Assembly: GCF_007833215.1 (NCBI RefSeq)
Contig: NZ_CP042239.1
Coordinates: forward strand, 2,356,001 to 2,420,000
From: Sphingomonas suaedae
GTDB taxonomy: Bacteria; Pseudomonadota; Alphaproteobacteria; Sphingomonadales; Sphingomonadaceae
DNA length: 64,000 bases
Reading direction: 5' to 3'
Shown one piece after another: positions 26,273 through 35,869 of this stretch (the stretch's first letter is position 1; each line of letters opens with the position of its first letter). The translations under genes were made by a program, and so were the position numbers. The notes beneath the pieces were generated by a model. That model did not search any database and was not told where the DNA came from. It saw nothing but the letters and a program-made list of their open reading frames with translations.

Positions 26273-27115
26273 TCAGGGCCAGCGATACTCGGCCACCACC
26301 GGGAAATGATCCGACGGCCACAACCCATCCTCGCCCCGGTCGATCGTCCGGACCCGCACCGGCTCCAGACCCCGCGCCATGATCCAGTCGATCCGCCGCC
26401 GCGCGACGCCGGAAAAGCCGTGCGAGGTCCCCTCGGACCCCGCCCGCTCCGCCGCCGTCAACCAGGCATCGGCCAATGTCGCGGACAATATCCGATGGGG
26501 TACGCTATCCGGTATCGTGTTGAAATCGCCGGTAAGAACCACCGGATCGCCCGACGGCCGTGCCGCGACCCAGGCGGCAATCTGTGTCGCTGCCTTCTGC
26601 CGCGCCGCCTCGCTCTCGGGACGATGCGGAAAATGAGTGTTGATGAACCAGAAGCGCTCACCCTCCGGCACCGTCTCGAACAATCCCCAGGTCGCCATGC
26701 GCGGATGAGGATGCCCCCAACTGATGCTGCCGGGCTGCGTCGGCGTATCGGATAGCCAGAAATCGCCCCGCTCGATCACCCGCAACCGATCGGAACGATA
26801 GAAAACGCCCATATGCTCGTCGCTATCTCCGCCGCGTCGGCCAACCCCGAACCAGGCGAAACCCGGCAATTTCGCCATGATCCACTCGCCCTGAATCTTC
26901 CACAATTCCTGCGTGCCGATGATGTCCGGCGCCGCGCTGCGGATCGTCTCGACAAACAGGTCGCGCCGCGCATCCCACCGGTTCGGGCCATCCGAGTCCA
27001 TGGGCAGGCGGACGTTGAAGCTCATCACCCGCAGATGCGGTCGCGCCACCCCCCGCGCGACCCCCGGTCCCAACCCCGTCACTGCGATTCCTGCCAACAT
27101 CTTGCGCCGATTCAT
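26273..27115 (-). CDS. Exported endonuclease/exonuclease/phosphatase-family hydrolase
   Basis: A 280-residue EEP-fold protein with a signal peptide (MNRRKMLAGIAVTGLGPGVA, Tat-like NRRK). Motifs: MSFNVRLP, GTQELWKIQGEW (metal-binding Glu), FINTHFPHRPESEA (catalytic His), VLTGDFNTIPDS (GDFN) and WPSDHFPVVAEY (SDHFPV). These are all EEP catalytic elements of Mg-dependent phosphodiesterases. The substrate (nucleic acid, sphingolipid or phosphoinositide) is not evident; similar bacterial proteins are annotated as secreted EEP hydrolases. It converges with hppA and is divergent from the LacI regulator. Confidence 0.88.
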   Translation of the reverse strand: MNRRKMLAGIAVTGLGPGVARGVARPHLRVMSFNVRLPMDSDGPNRWDARRDLFVETIRSAAPDIIGTQELWKIQGEWIMAKLPGFAWFGVGRRGGDSDEHMGVFYRSDRLRVIERGDFWLSDTPTQPGSISWGHPHPRMATWGLFETVPEGERFWFINTHFPHRPESEAARQKAATQIAAWVAARPSGDPVVLTGDFNTIPDSVPHRILSATLADAWLTAAERAGSEGTSHGFSGVARRRIDWIMARGLEPVRVRTIDRGEDGLWPSDHFPVVAEYRWP

Positions 27116-27182
27116 GCCGAAACTCCGCTCTTGCCTCTTGCCAACGCTGTCACCTATGCCTTGACCGGGTCAGGGGAGGCAA

Positions 27183-28193
27183 ATGGCGCGACGGCCGACG
27201 ATCAAGGAAGTCTCGAAGCTCGCAGGCGTGTCGTTCAAGACCGTCTCGCGCGTGCTCAACAACGAGAAGAATGTCAGCGACGAAACCCGCCGCCGCGTCG
27301 AACAGGTCGTTGCCGAGCTCAATTTCCGGCCCAGCCTCGCTGCGCGCACGCTGGCCGGGCGCAAATCGTTCCAGGTCGCGCTGCTTTATGACAATCCCAG
27401 CCCCTATTATGTCTATCACCTGCTCGCGGGCGCGCAGGAGGGGTGTGCGGACCATGGCTATCGCCTGCTGACCCAGCCGGTGGACAGCGGCGCGCCGGGC
27501 CTGATCCAGGACGTCACCGCGCTGATCGACGAAACGCATCTGGACGGCCTCATCCTCTCGCCGCCGGTCACGGAAAACGCCGCCTTGCTCGCCGAACTGG
27601 ACCAGCGGGGGCTACCCTATGTGCGGATCGAGCCAGGCCTCAACCGCGATCAGGGCCGGTCGGTGACAATCGACGATGCCGCCGCAGCTCAGGAAGCGAC
27701 CGCGCATCTCATCGCGCATGGCCATCGCGCCATCGCCTTCGTCACCGGGCCGGACACGCATATCTCTTCGGTCGAGCGGCTGAAGGGCTATCGCGCCGCG
27801 CTCGCTGAAACGGGGATCGCGTTCGATCCGGATCTGGTTGTCGCCGGTGATTACAGCTTCGATTCGGGCCGCCGCGCCGCACGCGCTCTGCTCGACCGCG
27901 CCATGCCGCCCAGCGCGATCTTCGCCGGCAATGACGATATGGCCGCAGGCGCGCTCGCCGTCGCGCATGAGCGCGGCATCCCGGTGCCCGATCAGCTGTC
28001 GATCGCCGGGTTCGACGATTCCGACCTAGCCGCCGCGGTCTGGCCCCCGCTCACCACGGTGCGCCAGCCGGTTCATGAGCTCGCCCGCAGCGCCGCCGAC
28101 CTGCTGCTCGACCCCCAGCGTCCGCGCGACCGGCTGACCTTCGACACCCGCCTCATCGCCCGCGCCAGCACCGGTCCCGCCCCGAAGGGCTAG
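27183..28193 (+). CDS. LacI-family transcriptional regulator
   Basis: A 336-residue repressor with an N-terminal LacI helix-turn-helix (TIKEVSKLAGVSFKTVSRVLNNEKNVSDETRRRV, residues 6-39) including the hinge SLAARTLAGRKS, and a periplasmic-binding-type sensor domain (GHRAIAFVTGP, PSAIFAGNDDMAAGAL, LSIAGFDDSDLA). Family members bind a sugar or related effector. No carbohydrate operon lies next to it, so the target is unknown. A GGGGAGG site lies 5 bases before the ATG. A 33-bp inverted repeat follows the gene. Confidence 0.93.
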   Translation: MARRPTIKEVSKLAGVSFKTVSRVLNNEKNVSDETRRRVEQVVAELNFRPSLAARTLAGRKSFQVALLYDNPSPYYVYHLLAGAQEGCADHGYRLLTQPVDSGAPGLIQDVTALIDETHLDGLILSPPVTENAALLAELDQRGLPYVRIEPGLNRDQGRSVTIDDAAAAQEATAHLIAHGHRAIAFVTGPDTHISSVERLKGYRAALAETGIAFDPDLVVAGDYSFDSGRRAARALLDRAMPPSAIFAGNDDMAAGALAVAHERGIPVPDQLSIAGFDDSDLAAAVWPPLTTVRQPVHELARSAADLLLDPQRPRDRLTFDTRLIARASTGPAPKG

Positions 28194-28215
28194 GTCGTGT
28201 TCAGCTTCGCTGAAT

Positions 28216-28295
28216 CGGCACCGGCCCGCTCCCCCACCCGGCCACCCATAGAATACACTGAGTGGGTGGCCGGGTGGGGGAGCGGGCCGGTGCCG
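28216..28295. repeat. 33-bp perfect inverted repeat (long stem)
   Basis: The left arm 28216-28248 and right arm 28263-28295 are exact reverse complements of 33 bases (starting CGGCACCGGCCCGC), with a 14-base AT-rich loop (28249-28262). It lies between the LacI gene and the convergent hydroxylase gene, where it can act as a terminator for both. Confidence 0.92.
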
Positions 28296-28319
28296 CCTAA
28301 CTGAAAACGACCCTCAAAC

Positions 28320-29258
28320 TCACTCCTCCAGCGCGCGCATCGCCAGGTTCCAGCGCGCGACATTGGTCCGCGCCTCCTGCACGAAGGGCGAGCGGCGGAT
28401 CAGCTCGATCACCGTATCGGCGAACCACCGCCCCGGCTGGCGCAGCGGACGGCGCAGCTGGATCAGCAGCACCACCCGCGTACCGCCGGTATCGTTCCAC
28501 ACCTCATGGTCCCAGGTGTCGTCGAACAGCAATGTCTCGCCCTCCGCCCAGCGGACGACGCGATCACCGACGCGCATCCGCACATCACCGTCGCGCGGGA
28601 CGATCAGGCCGAGATGACAGGTCAACAGCCCCTTGGTCACCCCGCGATGCGGCGGGATGTGGGTGCCGGGAGCGAGAATCGAGAAGAACGCGCTGTTGAG
28701 TCCCGGGATGCGGCGCACCAACGAAGCGGTGACCGGGCAACGCGCGACATTCTCGTCAATCGCATAGCCATAGCCCCACAGAAAGAAAGACCGCCATTTG
28801 TTGATCGGCGCAATCGCGCGGTGATCGGGTGAGACGATCGCCAGCGAGGGCGCCGCATCCTCATGCGCCAGCGCGGTTGCCAGCGCCTCGTCGCGGATCG
28901 CCCGCCAATTGTCGCGCAGCATTTCGGTCCAGCCGAAATCCCGCACATCCAGCACCGGATCGTTGGGGACGAGCGAGAAGGCACCGATGATCCGGTCGAA
29001 CGCGCCGCGCAACCGCTTGCCGACACGGATCGTCAGCGGCCGCTTGCCATGCGCTGGGCCTGGAGGATCGGCGACAGCCACAAGCGCGAGGTCCGGTGCA
29101 ACGCGCGCGTCCCGCGCCACCTCCCGCTCCGTCGCCCGCGCCCCATATCGATACGCCACCTGACACCCCCATCCGCCCCACGGCCGCGACTCCGGCCGAC
29201 GGCACGCCATCGGGGCTAGGGGCGCTATGGGTCCAAAACATGGCGGAACCTGCGCCAA
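28320..29258 (-). CDS. Aspartyl/asparaginyl beta-hydroxylase-domain protein
   Basis: Fe(II)/2-oxoglutarate-dependent dioxygenase fold (PF05118). Visible motifs: PINKWRSFFLWGYG, FFSILAPGTHIPPHRGVTKGLLTCHLGLIVP (HxG..R facial ligand region) and GETLLFDDTWDHEVWNDTGGTRVVLLIQL (second His and 2-oxoglutarate Arg). Bacterial members are thought to hydroxylate a lipid or protein side chain (LpxO-like), but the substrate here is unknown. The N-terminus is uncertain: a GTG at 29159 (VAYRYG) or ATG at 29210 are alternatives, because residues 1-33 look non-native. It is divergent from the M16 peptidase. Confidence 0.85.
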   Translation of the reverse strand: MAQVPPCFGPIAPLAPMACRRPESRPWGGWGCQVAYRYGARATEREVARDARVAPDLALVAVADPPGPAHGKRPLTIRVGKRLRGAFDRIIGAFSLVPNDPVLDVRDFGWTEMLRDNWRAIRDEALATALAHEDAAPSLAIVSPDHRAIAPINKWRSFFLWGYGYAIDENVARCPVTASLVRRIPGLNSAFFSILAPGTHIPPHRGVTKGLLTCHLGLIVPRDGDVRMRVGDRVVRWAEGETLLFDDTWDHEVWNDTGGTRVVLLIQLRRPLRQPGRWFADTVIELIRRSPFVQEARTNVARWNLAMRALEE

Positions 29259-29336
29259 AGCCGTGCGATCAGGGCATAATTCCGGCGGACGCGGATGGCT
29301 GGCGGCGGCGGACGAAGCGCGCTAAGTTCGTGCGCG

Positions 29337-32219
29337 ATGGCATTGTTCCCGCGCGTAAGGCCGCTCGCCCTTCCCCTTCTCCTGTTCGCCGCTGCGCTGC
29401 CCGCGCTGGGGCAGAGCACGCCCCCGACGCCTGCGACCGAGGCCGCGCCGACCGTCGCGATCGACAAGACGCCCTGGCTCTACAAGGGCAGCGACATTGC
29501 GCACGATCCCGAATGGCGCTTCGGCACCCTGCCCAACGGGCTGCGCTATGCGGTGCGCAAGAACGGCGTACCGCCGGGGCAGGTCGCGGTGCGGCTGCGC
29601 ATGGATGTCGGCTCGCTGATGGAACAGGAGTCGGAAAAGGGCTTTGCCCATCTCCTCGAACATCTCTCCTTCCGCGGCTCGTCCAAGATTCCGGACGGCG
29701 AATCGAAACGGGTGTGGCAGCGGCTCGGCGTCACCTTCGGGTCGGACAGCAACGCCAGCACCACGCCGCTGTCGACGACCTACAAGCTCGACCTGCCCGA
29801 TGCGAAGGAGTCGAGCCTCGACCAATCGCTGTTCATCCTCGCCGACATGATGGCCGCGCCCGCGATCACCCCGGCGATGCTGGCCGCCGAACGCCCCGTC
29901 GTGCTCGCCGAACAGCGCGAGCGGCTGCGCCCCGAAGTCCGGTTCGAGGAAGCGCAGCGCCAGTTGCTGTTCGCCGGGCAGCGTTTCGCCGAGCGTCCGG
30001 TCATCGGTACCGTCGAGACTCTGAACGGCGCCACCGCCGACTCGGTCAAGGCGTTTCACCAGCGCTGGTATCGCCCCGAACGCGCGACGCTCATCATCGT
30101 CGGCGATCTCGATCCCGATCTCTTCGAGCGGCTGATCGTCAAGAATTTCGCGGGCTGGAAGGGCGAAGGCCCCAATCCCGAAACCCCCGATTTCGGCAAG
30201 CCCGACCCGACCAAGCCCAAGAGCGCGGCGATCGTCGAGCCGACCCTGCCCCCCGTCGTGTCGATGGCGGTGCTGCGTCCCTGGACCGTGTTCGAGGATA
30301 CGGTGAAGTTCAATCAGGAGCGGATGGTCGATTTCGTCGCGATGCGGATCATCAATCGGCGGCTGGAACGGCGCGCCCGCGCGGGATCGAGCTATATCGG
30401 CGCCAGCGCGGACCTGTCCGATGCCGTCCGCTCCGCCAACATCACCTCGATCCAGGTCCTCCCGCTCGGCGAGGATTGGGAAACCGCCGTCAAGGACGTG
30501 CGCGCGGTGATCGCCGACGCGCTCGCCAATGCGCCGACCCAGGTCGAGATCGACCGCGAGGTGACCGAAATCGATGCGCAGATGCGCAATTCGATCGCCA
30601 CCGCGCCGGTCACCGCAGGCACCCGCCGTGCGGACAATCTGGTGGAAGCGATCGACATCAATGAGGTCGTGACCAGCGAGCAGACCAGCTACGACATCCT
30701 CAAGGGCGCGATCGACAAAAAGATGTTCACGCCCGATCGCGTGCTCGCCTCCACCCGCCGGGTACTTCAGGGGACCGCGACCCGCGCGATCGTCACCACC
30801 CGCGCGCCCGACGCGAATATCCAGACCAAGCTGGCGGCGGTGCTGGAGGCGGACGTCTCGTCGCTCGCCGGAACCCGCGCCGCCACGCGCAACGTAACCT
30901 TCGATTCGCTTCCAAAACTGGGTACGCCGGGCAAGGTCGCGTCGCGCGCGATCGCGGTCGCCGATCCCCAGATCGAGCAGGTCCGCTTTTCCAACGGGGT
31001 CACGGGCCTGTTCTTCCGCAACGAGGGCGAGGTCGGCCGCGTCTATGTCAGCGTCCGCTTCGGCCGCGGGATGCAGGCGCTGCCCTCCAACCGTCAGACC
31101 CCGGCCTGGGCCGCGAACCTCGCGCTGCTCGCCAGCGGCATCGGCGACCTGGGGCAGGAAGAAATCGACCAGCTGACCGGCGACCGCCAGATTTCGATGG
31201 AATTCGGCATTGGCGACGATGCCTTCGTGCTTGGCGGCCAGACGTCGCCGGACGACCTGTCCGACCAGCTGCGTCTTCTCGCCGCCAAGCTCGCGGCGCC
31301 GGGATGGGACCCGAAGCCGGTCGCGCGGGCGCGCGCGATCGCGATTTCCGGCCATGCCGCGCAATCGGCGACCCCCGACGCGGTGATCGCGCGCGACCTG
31401 GAACGCCTGCTGCGCGACGGCGATCCGCGCTGGGGCATTCCCGATCTCAAGGACATCGAAAAGCTCAACGCCAAGGATTTCCGCGCCTTTTGGGAGCCGC
31501 TGCTCGCCACCGGCCCAATCGAGGTGCAGGTGTTCGGCGATATCGACATCGAAAAGGCGATCGAGGCGGTGCGGACCAGCTTCGGCGCGATGAAGCCGCG
31601 CCGCGCCTCACGCATCGTCTCGGCGGCGGTGCGTTTCCCCGACCATGTCGAAACGCCGGTCGTGCTGCGCCATACCGGCCAGCCCGATCAGGCCGCCGCA
31701 GTCATTGCCTGGCAGGCGGGCGGGGGCGCGGTCGATATCGGTGAGGGGCGCAAGCTCGAAATCCTCGCCGCGGTGATGCGTGACCGCATCCTCGATCGCA
31801 TCCGCTCGGGCGAAGGGGTCAGCTATTCACCGACGGTCATCAGCCAGTGGCCGGTCGGCCAGCCCGGCGGCGGGCGGATCATCGGCCTCACCCTGTTGCC
31901 GCCCGACAAGACCGACCTGTTCATCAGCGTGGCGCGCGAGATCGCCGCCGACCTGATCGCCAAGCCGATCGAGTTCGACGAGTTGCGTCGCGCCATCGTG
32001 CCGACCGCGCAGATGGTGTCGCGCCGCGCGACGGGAAATCCGTTCTGGATGCAGCAGACCGAGGGCGGGACGCTCGACCCCCGCCGCCTCGCCGCCATCC
32101 CGTCGATCGGCACCGACTATGTCCAGACCACGCCGCAGGAGCTTCAGGCGCTGGCGGTCAAATATCTGGGGCCGGACAAGGACTGGACGATGGTCGTACT
32201 GCCCGAGGCGAAGAAGTAG
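29337..32219 (+). CDS. M16-family zinc metallopeptidase (insulinase type), secreted
   Basis: A 960-residue exported protease with a signal peptide (to about residue 25, ALPALGQ). The N-terminal M16 domain has the inverted zinc motif HxxEH (HLLEH, residues 105-109) and the downstream Glu expected about 75 residues on (in the MLAAERPVVLAEQRE segment). A second, inactive-type M16_C domain and two more M16 domains follow (for example VTGLFFRNEGEVGRVYVSVRFG, and the C-terminal GRIIGLTLLPPDKTD). This is the length of two-domain-pair periplasmic PqqL-like or insulinase proteases. The ATG at 29337 starts a proper signal peptide, unlike the open start at 29295. Confidence 0.9.
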   Translation: MALFPRVRPLALPLLLFAAALPALGQSTPPTPATEAAPTVAIDKTPWLYKGSDIAHDPEWRFGTLPNGLRYAVRKNGVPPGQVAVRLRMDVGSLMEQESEKGFAHLLEHLSFRGSSKIPDGESKRVWQRLGVTFGSDSNASTTPLSTTYKLDLPDAKESSLDQSLFILADMMAAPAITPAMLAAERPVVLAEQRERLRPEVRFEEAQRQLLFAGQRFAERPVIGTVETLNGATADSVKAFHQRWYRPERATLIIVGDLDPDLFERLIVKNFAGWKGEGPNPETPDFGKPDPTKPKSAAIVEPTLPPVVSMAVLRPWTVFEDTVKFNQERMVDFVAMRIINRRLERRARAGSSYIGASADLSDAVRSANITSIQVLPLGEDWETAVKDVRAVIADALANAPTQVEIDREVTEIDAQMRNSIATAPVTAGTRRADNLVEAIDINEVVTSEQTSYDILKGAIDKKMFTPDRVLASTRRVLQGTATRAIVTTRAPDANIQTKLAAVLEADVSSLAGTRAATRNVTFDSLPKLGTPGKVASRAIAVADPQIEQVRFSNGVTGLFFRNEGEVGRVYVSVRFGRGMQALPSNRQTPAWAANLALLASGIGDLGQEEIDQLTGDRQISMEFGIGDDAFVLGGQTSPDDLSDQLRLLAAKLAAPGWDPKPVARARAIAISGHAAQSATPDAVIARDLERLLRDGDPRWGIPDLKDIEKLNAKDFRAFWEPLLATGPIEVQVFGDIDIEKAIEAVRTSFGAMKPRRASRIVSAAVRFPDHVETPVVLRHTGQPDQAAAVIAWQAGGGAVDIGEGRKLEILAAVMRDRILDRIRSGEGVSYSPTVISQWPVGQPGGGRIIGLTLLPPDKTDLFISVAREIAADLIAKPIEFDELRRAIVPTAQMVSRRATGNPFWMQQTEGGTLDPRRLAAIPSIGTDYVQTTPQELQALAVKYLGPDKDWTMVVLPEAKK

Positions 32220-32220
32220 C

Positions 32221-32402
32221 AATCCTCCCCGGCACGGGGAGGGGTACCGCCGCCAAAGGCGGTGGTGGAGGGAGCCCGAGGCAAGCGAGACGCTGCGGGG
32301 AGGGCCCCCTCCGTCAGCGCTGCTCCTCTGGAGCAGTTTATCCTGAGCGTCGCCGCAGGCGGCGTCGAAGGGCGCTGCCACCTCCCCGTGCCGGGGAAGA
32401 TT
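32221..32402. repeat. MITE-like palindromic element with inverted ends
   Basis: AATCCTCCCCGGCACGGGGA at the left and GTGCCGGGGAAGATT at the right are inverted; the internal ACCGCC/GGCGGT hairpin and GGTGGAGGGA block match the half copy at 11303 almost base for base. It is about 180 bp and contains no gene. It separates the convergent M16 peptidase and acyl-CoA ligase genes. Confidence 0.8.
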
Positions 32403-32406
32403 ACGC

Positions 32407-34230
32407 TCACTGCTTGTACAGCGCGTCCATCCGCTGGCCGTACACTTCGCGCAGGACATGGCGGCGGATTTTCAGGCTCGGCGTCAGCTGCTGGTTCTCG
32501 ATCGTGAACGGCTCGTCCGCCAGGATGAACCGCCGCACCCGCTCGATCACCGACAAATCCTTGTTCACCCGCTCGACCGCCGCGCCCACCGCGGCGCGAT
32601 AGTCATGGTCCTCGCGCAGCGCCGCGAGGTCGCATTTCTCCGCGTTCCGCGCGCACCATTCCTGAGTCCATTCGGGATCGGGAACGATCACCGCGGTCAT
32701 ATAGGGTTTGCGGTCCCCGGCGATCATCGCCTGCATGATTTCGGGCTGCAGTGTCAGCATCCCCTCAACCTTTTGCGGCGCGACATTGTCGCCCTTGTCG
32801 TTGACGATGATGTCCTTCTTGCGGTCGGTGATCTTGATCCGGCCCTTCTCGTCGATCACCCCGATATCGCCGGTATGCAGCCAAGCGCCCTTGTTCGGCT
32901 CCGCCGGATCTGGCTTGAGCACCCGGGCGGTTTCCGCCTCGTTGCGCCAATATCCGTGCATCACCAGTTCGCCGCGCACCAGAATCTCGCCATCCTCGGC
33001 GATTCGCACCTCGACGCCGGGCAACGGCGGTCCGACCGTGTCGTGCTTCAGGCCCGCCTTGGGCCGGTTGCAGCTGATGACGGGCGCCGCCTCGGTCTGG
33101 CCATAGCCCTGGAGGAAGGTGATGCCGAGGCTTTCGAAGAAGATGCCGACCTCGGGGTTCAGCGGCGCGCCGCCCGATACCATCGCCTTGATCCGCCCGC
33201 CGAACCGCTTCGCCAGCTTGGGCTTGAGCGTCCTGCTGAGGAACAGCTGCATCGGCAGGTCGAGCGGCGAGCCCTTCCCCGCCGCCTTCTTGCCGCCGAT
33301 CGAAACCGCGCGGTCGAGCAGGTAATTGGCGAACTTGCCCTGTTTCTCGACCTGCTTGGTGATGCGGGTCCGCAGAACTTCGAACAGACGCGGGACAACG
33401 ACCATCAGCGTGGGGCGCACCTCCTCGATATTGGAGGCGAGCTTGTCGAGCCCTTCCGAATAATAGATCTGCGCGCCCAGTCCGACCGGGAAATGCTGGC
33501 CGCCGGTATGCTCATAGGCATGGCTGAGCGGCAGGAAGGAGAGGAACACCTCATCCTCCCATCCAAAATCCTCGCTGATGATTTCGCAGCATCCCTCGAC
33601 ATTCATCAGGATCGCCCCGTGATGCTGCATCACCCCGCGCGGGCTGCCCCCGGTGCCGCTGGTGTAGATGATACAGGCGAGCGCATCGCGGCCGACACGG
33701 GCGGCCTCCGCAGCGGCAACCGTCACATCGGCGACATTCTCGGCGATCAGCGCGCTCCAGTTATGGAAATCGATCGCGCCCGACTGGCCGATCCGCATCT
33801 CCTCGATCCCGATCACGACATGGCCGGTGCTTCCAACCGTCCGCAGAATGGCGGGCAGCAGGGTCTTGGCCAGCTTCGCGCTCGACACGATCGTCATCGT
33901 CGCGCCCGAATTGTCGATGATATGCTGGTGATCGCGCTCGGTATTGGTGGTATAGGTGGGCACCGTCACCCCGCCCGCCGCCATGATCGCCAGGTCGCTG
34001 ATACACCATTCGGGGCGGTTCTCGCTCACCAGCATCACCCGGTCGCCGGGCTTCAGCCCCAGCTTGCGCAGCCCCGCCGCTAGGTTCGCCACCTGCCGCG
34101 CCGCCTCGGCCCAACTGGTCGGGTGCCATGCCCCGCCCGATTTCGCCCACAGGAACGGGGCGTCGCCCTTTTCCCGCGCCCGGGTGAAGAACATCGAAAC
34201 CAGATTGTCGAACTTTTCGAGCTTGCGCAT
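32407..34230 (-). CDS. Long-chain fatty acid-CoA ligase (AMP-binding)
   Basis: ATP-dependent activation of fatty acids to acyl-CoA via acyl-AMP, in the cytoplasm at the membrane. The 607-residue enzyme has the P-loop-like IIYTSGTGGSPRGVMQHHGA (variant of the AMP-binding YTSGTTG signature), FLPLSHAYEHTGGQH, LQGYGQTEAAPVISCN (QGYGxTE), WLHTGDIGVIDEKGRIKITDRKKD and the C-terminal catalytic lysine in LTPSLKIRRHVL. These fit the FadD15/long-chain synthetase class. It is monocistronic, minus strand, 89 bases from pyrD. Confidence 0.93.
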   Translation of the reverse strand: MRKLEKFDNLVSMFFTRAREKGDAPFLWAKSGGAWHPTSWAEAARQVANLAAGLRKLGLKPGDRVMLVSENRPEWCISDLAIMAAGGVTVPTYTTNTERDHQHIIDNSGATMTIVSSAKLAKTLLPAILRTVGSTGHVVIGIEEMRIGQSGAIDFHNWSALIAENVADVTVAAAEAARVGRDALACIIYTSGTGGSPRGVMQHHGAILMNVEGCCEIISEDFGWEDEVFLSFLPLSHAYEHTGGQHFPVGLGAQIYYSEGLDKLASNIEEVRPTLMVVVPRLFEVLRTRITKQVEKQGKFANYLLDRAVSIGGKKAAGKGSPLDLPMQLFLSRTLKPKLAKRFGGRIKAMVSGGAPLNPEVGIFFESLGITFLQGYGQTEAAPVISCNRPKAGLKHDTVGPPLPGVEVRIAEDGEILVRGELVMHGYWRNEAETARVLKPDPAEPNKGAWLHTGDIGVIDEKGRIKITDRKKDIIVNDKGDNVAPQKVEGMLTLQPEIMQAMIAGDRKPYMTAVIVPDPEWTQEWCARNAEKCDLAALREDHDYRAAVGAAVERVNKDLSVIERVRRFILADEPFTIENQQLTPSLKIRRHVLREVYGQRMDALYKQ

Positions 34231-34319
34231 CCTGACCCTAACTCCTGTGGCGCGGATCCGTGCCCGCGCGCATCGCGACGAACCCTAGCGCGACCGTCTC
34301 CAAGCGCAATGCCGCTACG

Positions 34320-35309
34320 TCAAAGTCGTTTCAGGATGCGCCGCACCAGTCCCGGCCCCTCGAATACCAGCGCCGAATAGAGCTGCACCATCGCCGCCCC
34401 GGCATCGAGCCGCGCCCGCGCCTCGTCCGCGCTGTCGATCCCGCCCACCGCGATCACCGGCAGTGCTCCGTCGGCAATCTCCACCGCCTCGGCGAGCTTC
34501 GCCCGCGCCAGCACCGCCAGCGGCCGCCCCGACAGCCCGCCCGCCTCTTTCGCCAGCGGTGAGGCGAGCGTTTCGGGCCGGGTGATCGTCGTGTTGCCGA
34601 CGATCAGTGCGTCGATTCCCGCGTCCGCCGCCGCGGCGACCACGCCCGTCATGCCATCACGGTCGAGATCGGGCGCGACCTTCAGGAACAGCGGCACCCG
34701 GCGATCCGCCAGCATCCGCGCCGCGCTCGATGCCGCGAGCAGTTCGTCGAGCGCAGGTCGAGACTGGAGGTCGCGCAGTCCGGGCGTATTGGGCGAACTC
34801 ACATTGATCGTCACATAATCGGCATGCGGCGCGACTTTGCCCACGCCCAGCGCATAGTCGGCCACCCGGTCGTCGCTGTCCTTGTTCGCGCCGACATTGA
34901 TGCCGAGCACGCCCGGGCGGCGCGCGGACTTCACCCGCTCGACCGCCGCGTCGATGCCGTCATTGTTGAACCCCATGCGGTTGACCACCGCGCGATCCTC
35001 GACCAGCCGGAACAGCCGCGGCCTGGGATTGCCCGCCTGCGGGCGCGGGGTCAGCGATCCGATCTCGACGCTGCCAAAGCCCAGCCCCATCAGCCCGTCG
35101 ATCGCCTCGCCATCCTTGTCGAGTCCGGCGGCGAGCCCGACCGGATTGGGAAATTCCAGCCCCGCGATCGTCACCGGCCGAACGCGCGGAATGTCGCGGA
35201 TCGGTGGCCCGGCCGGTCCCTGCGCCAGCGCCAGCGTGCGGATTGCCAGCCGGTGCGCGCGCTCGGCATCGAGGGTGAAGATCAGCGGCTTCAGCAGGTC
35301 GTACAGCAT
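34320..35309 (-). CDS. pyrD: Dihydroorotate dehydrogenase (quinone), class 2
   Basis: Membrane-associated flavoprotein oxidising dihydroorotate to orotate with a quinone acceptor, fourth step of pyrimidine synthesis. With the start at 35309 (MLYDLLKPLIF) it has 329 residues. Motifs: IAGLEFPNPVGLAAGLDKDGE, GFGSVEIGSLTPRPQAGNPRPR, NRMGFNNDG, INVSSPNTPGLR (FMN/orotate site with catalytic Ser, as in class 2) and the closing GGIDSADEARARLDAGA. The N-terminal helix LLKPLIFTLDAERAH is the quinone tunnel of class 2. It is divergent from the suf operon; both starts face the same regulatory gap. Confidence 0.95.
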   Translation of the reverse strand: MLYDLLKPLIFTLDAERAHRLAIRTLALAQGPAGPPIRDIPRVRPVTIAGLEFPNPVGLAAGLDKDGEAIDGLMGLGFGSVEIGSLTPRPQAGNPRPRLFRLVEDRAVVNRMGFNNDGIDAAVERVKSARRPGVLGINVGANKDSDDRVADYALGVGKVAPHADYVTINVSSPNTPGLRDLQSRPALDELLAASSAARMLADRRVPLFLKVAPDLDRDGMTGVVAAAADAGIDALIVGNTTITRPETLASPLAKEAGGLSGRPLAVLARAKLAEAVEIADGALPVIAVGGIDSADEARARLDAGAAMVQLYSALVFEGPGLVRRILKRL

Positions 35310-35363
35310 GAACGCCCCATAGGACGACGGGTTGACGAACGCCACGCCCAAGCCCATCTGCCC

Positions 35364-35386
35364 AATCGGAACGAATCATTCCGATT
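35364..35386. promoter_or_regulatory. Palindromic operator candidate between pyrD and the suf regulator
   Basis: AATCGGAA (35364-35371) and TTCCGATT (35379-35386) form a perfect 8-bp inverted repeat with a 7-base spacer. A smaller GAAT-C-ATTC dyad lies inside. It is 65 bases upstream of the Rrf2 regulator start and 55 upstream of pyrD, a classic position for autoregulation of a suf operon by its own regulator. Confidence 0.6.
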
Positions 35387-35450
35387 TGAGAATGGCTCGC
35401 AACTTGCTCAGGCCGCAGCGCTGTTGCGCGGAGGCCCAACAAGGAAATTC

Positions 35451-35869
35451 ATGCGTCTCTCTGCCCAGACAGACTATGCCGTCGTGATGCTCTCCGCCGC
35501 CGCACGCCATTGTGGCGTCAGCGGGCGGCTGAATGCGACGCTGCTGGCTGAGAAGACCGGGCTCCCCCTTCCCACGGTGCAGAAGCTCGTCAGCCGCCTG
35601 TCCTCGGCAGGCCTGATCGAAAGCGCGCGCGGCACCGGTGGCGGCTTCCGCCTCGCTCGCCCGCCTGCGACGATCACGCTGGCCGATATCGTCGAGGCGA
35701 TCGAAGGACCGATCGCGCTCACCGCGTGCGTCGATACCGGCAAGCATGACTGCTGCATCGAACAAAGCTGCCGCGTGAAGCCGCACTGGAACACCGTCAA
35801 CGCCTCGGTCCGCGGCGCGCTCGCGGGCGTCACCCTCGCCTCCCTCTCCTCCCAGCCGGTACCCGCATA

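Noticed and set aside
29322..31364. Minus-strand ORF of 680 codons opposite the M16 peptidase
   Set aside because: Antisense shadow of a gene with intact protease motifs; low-complexity composition and no signature.
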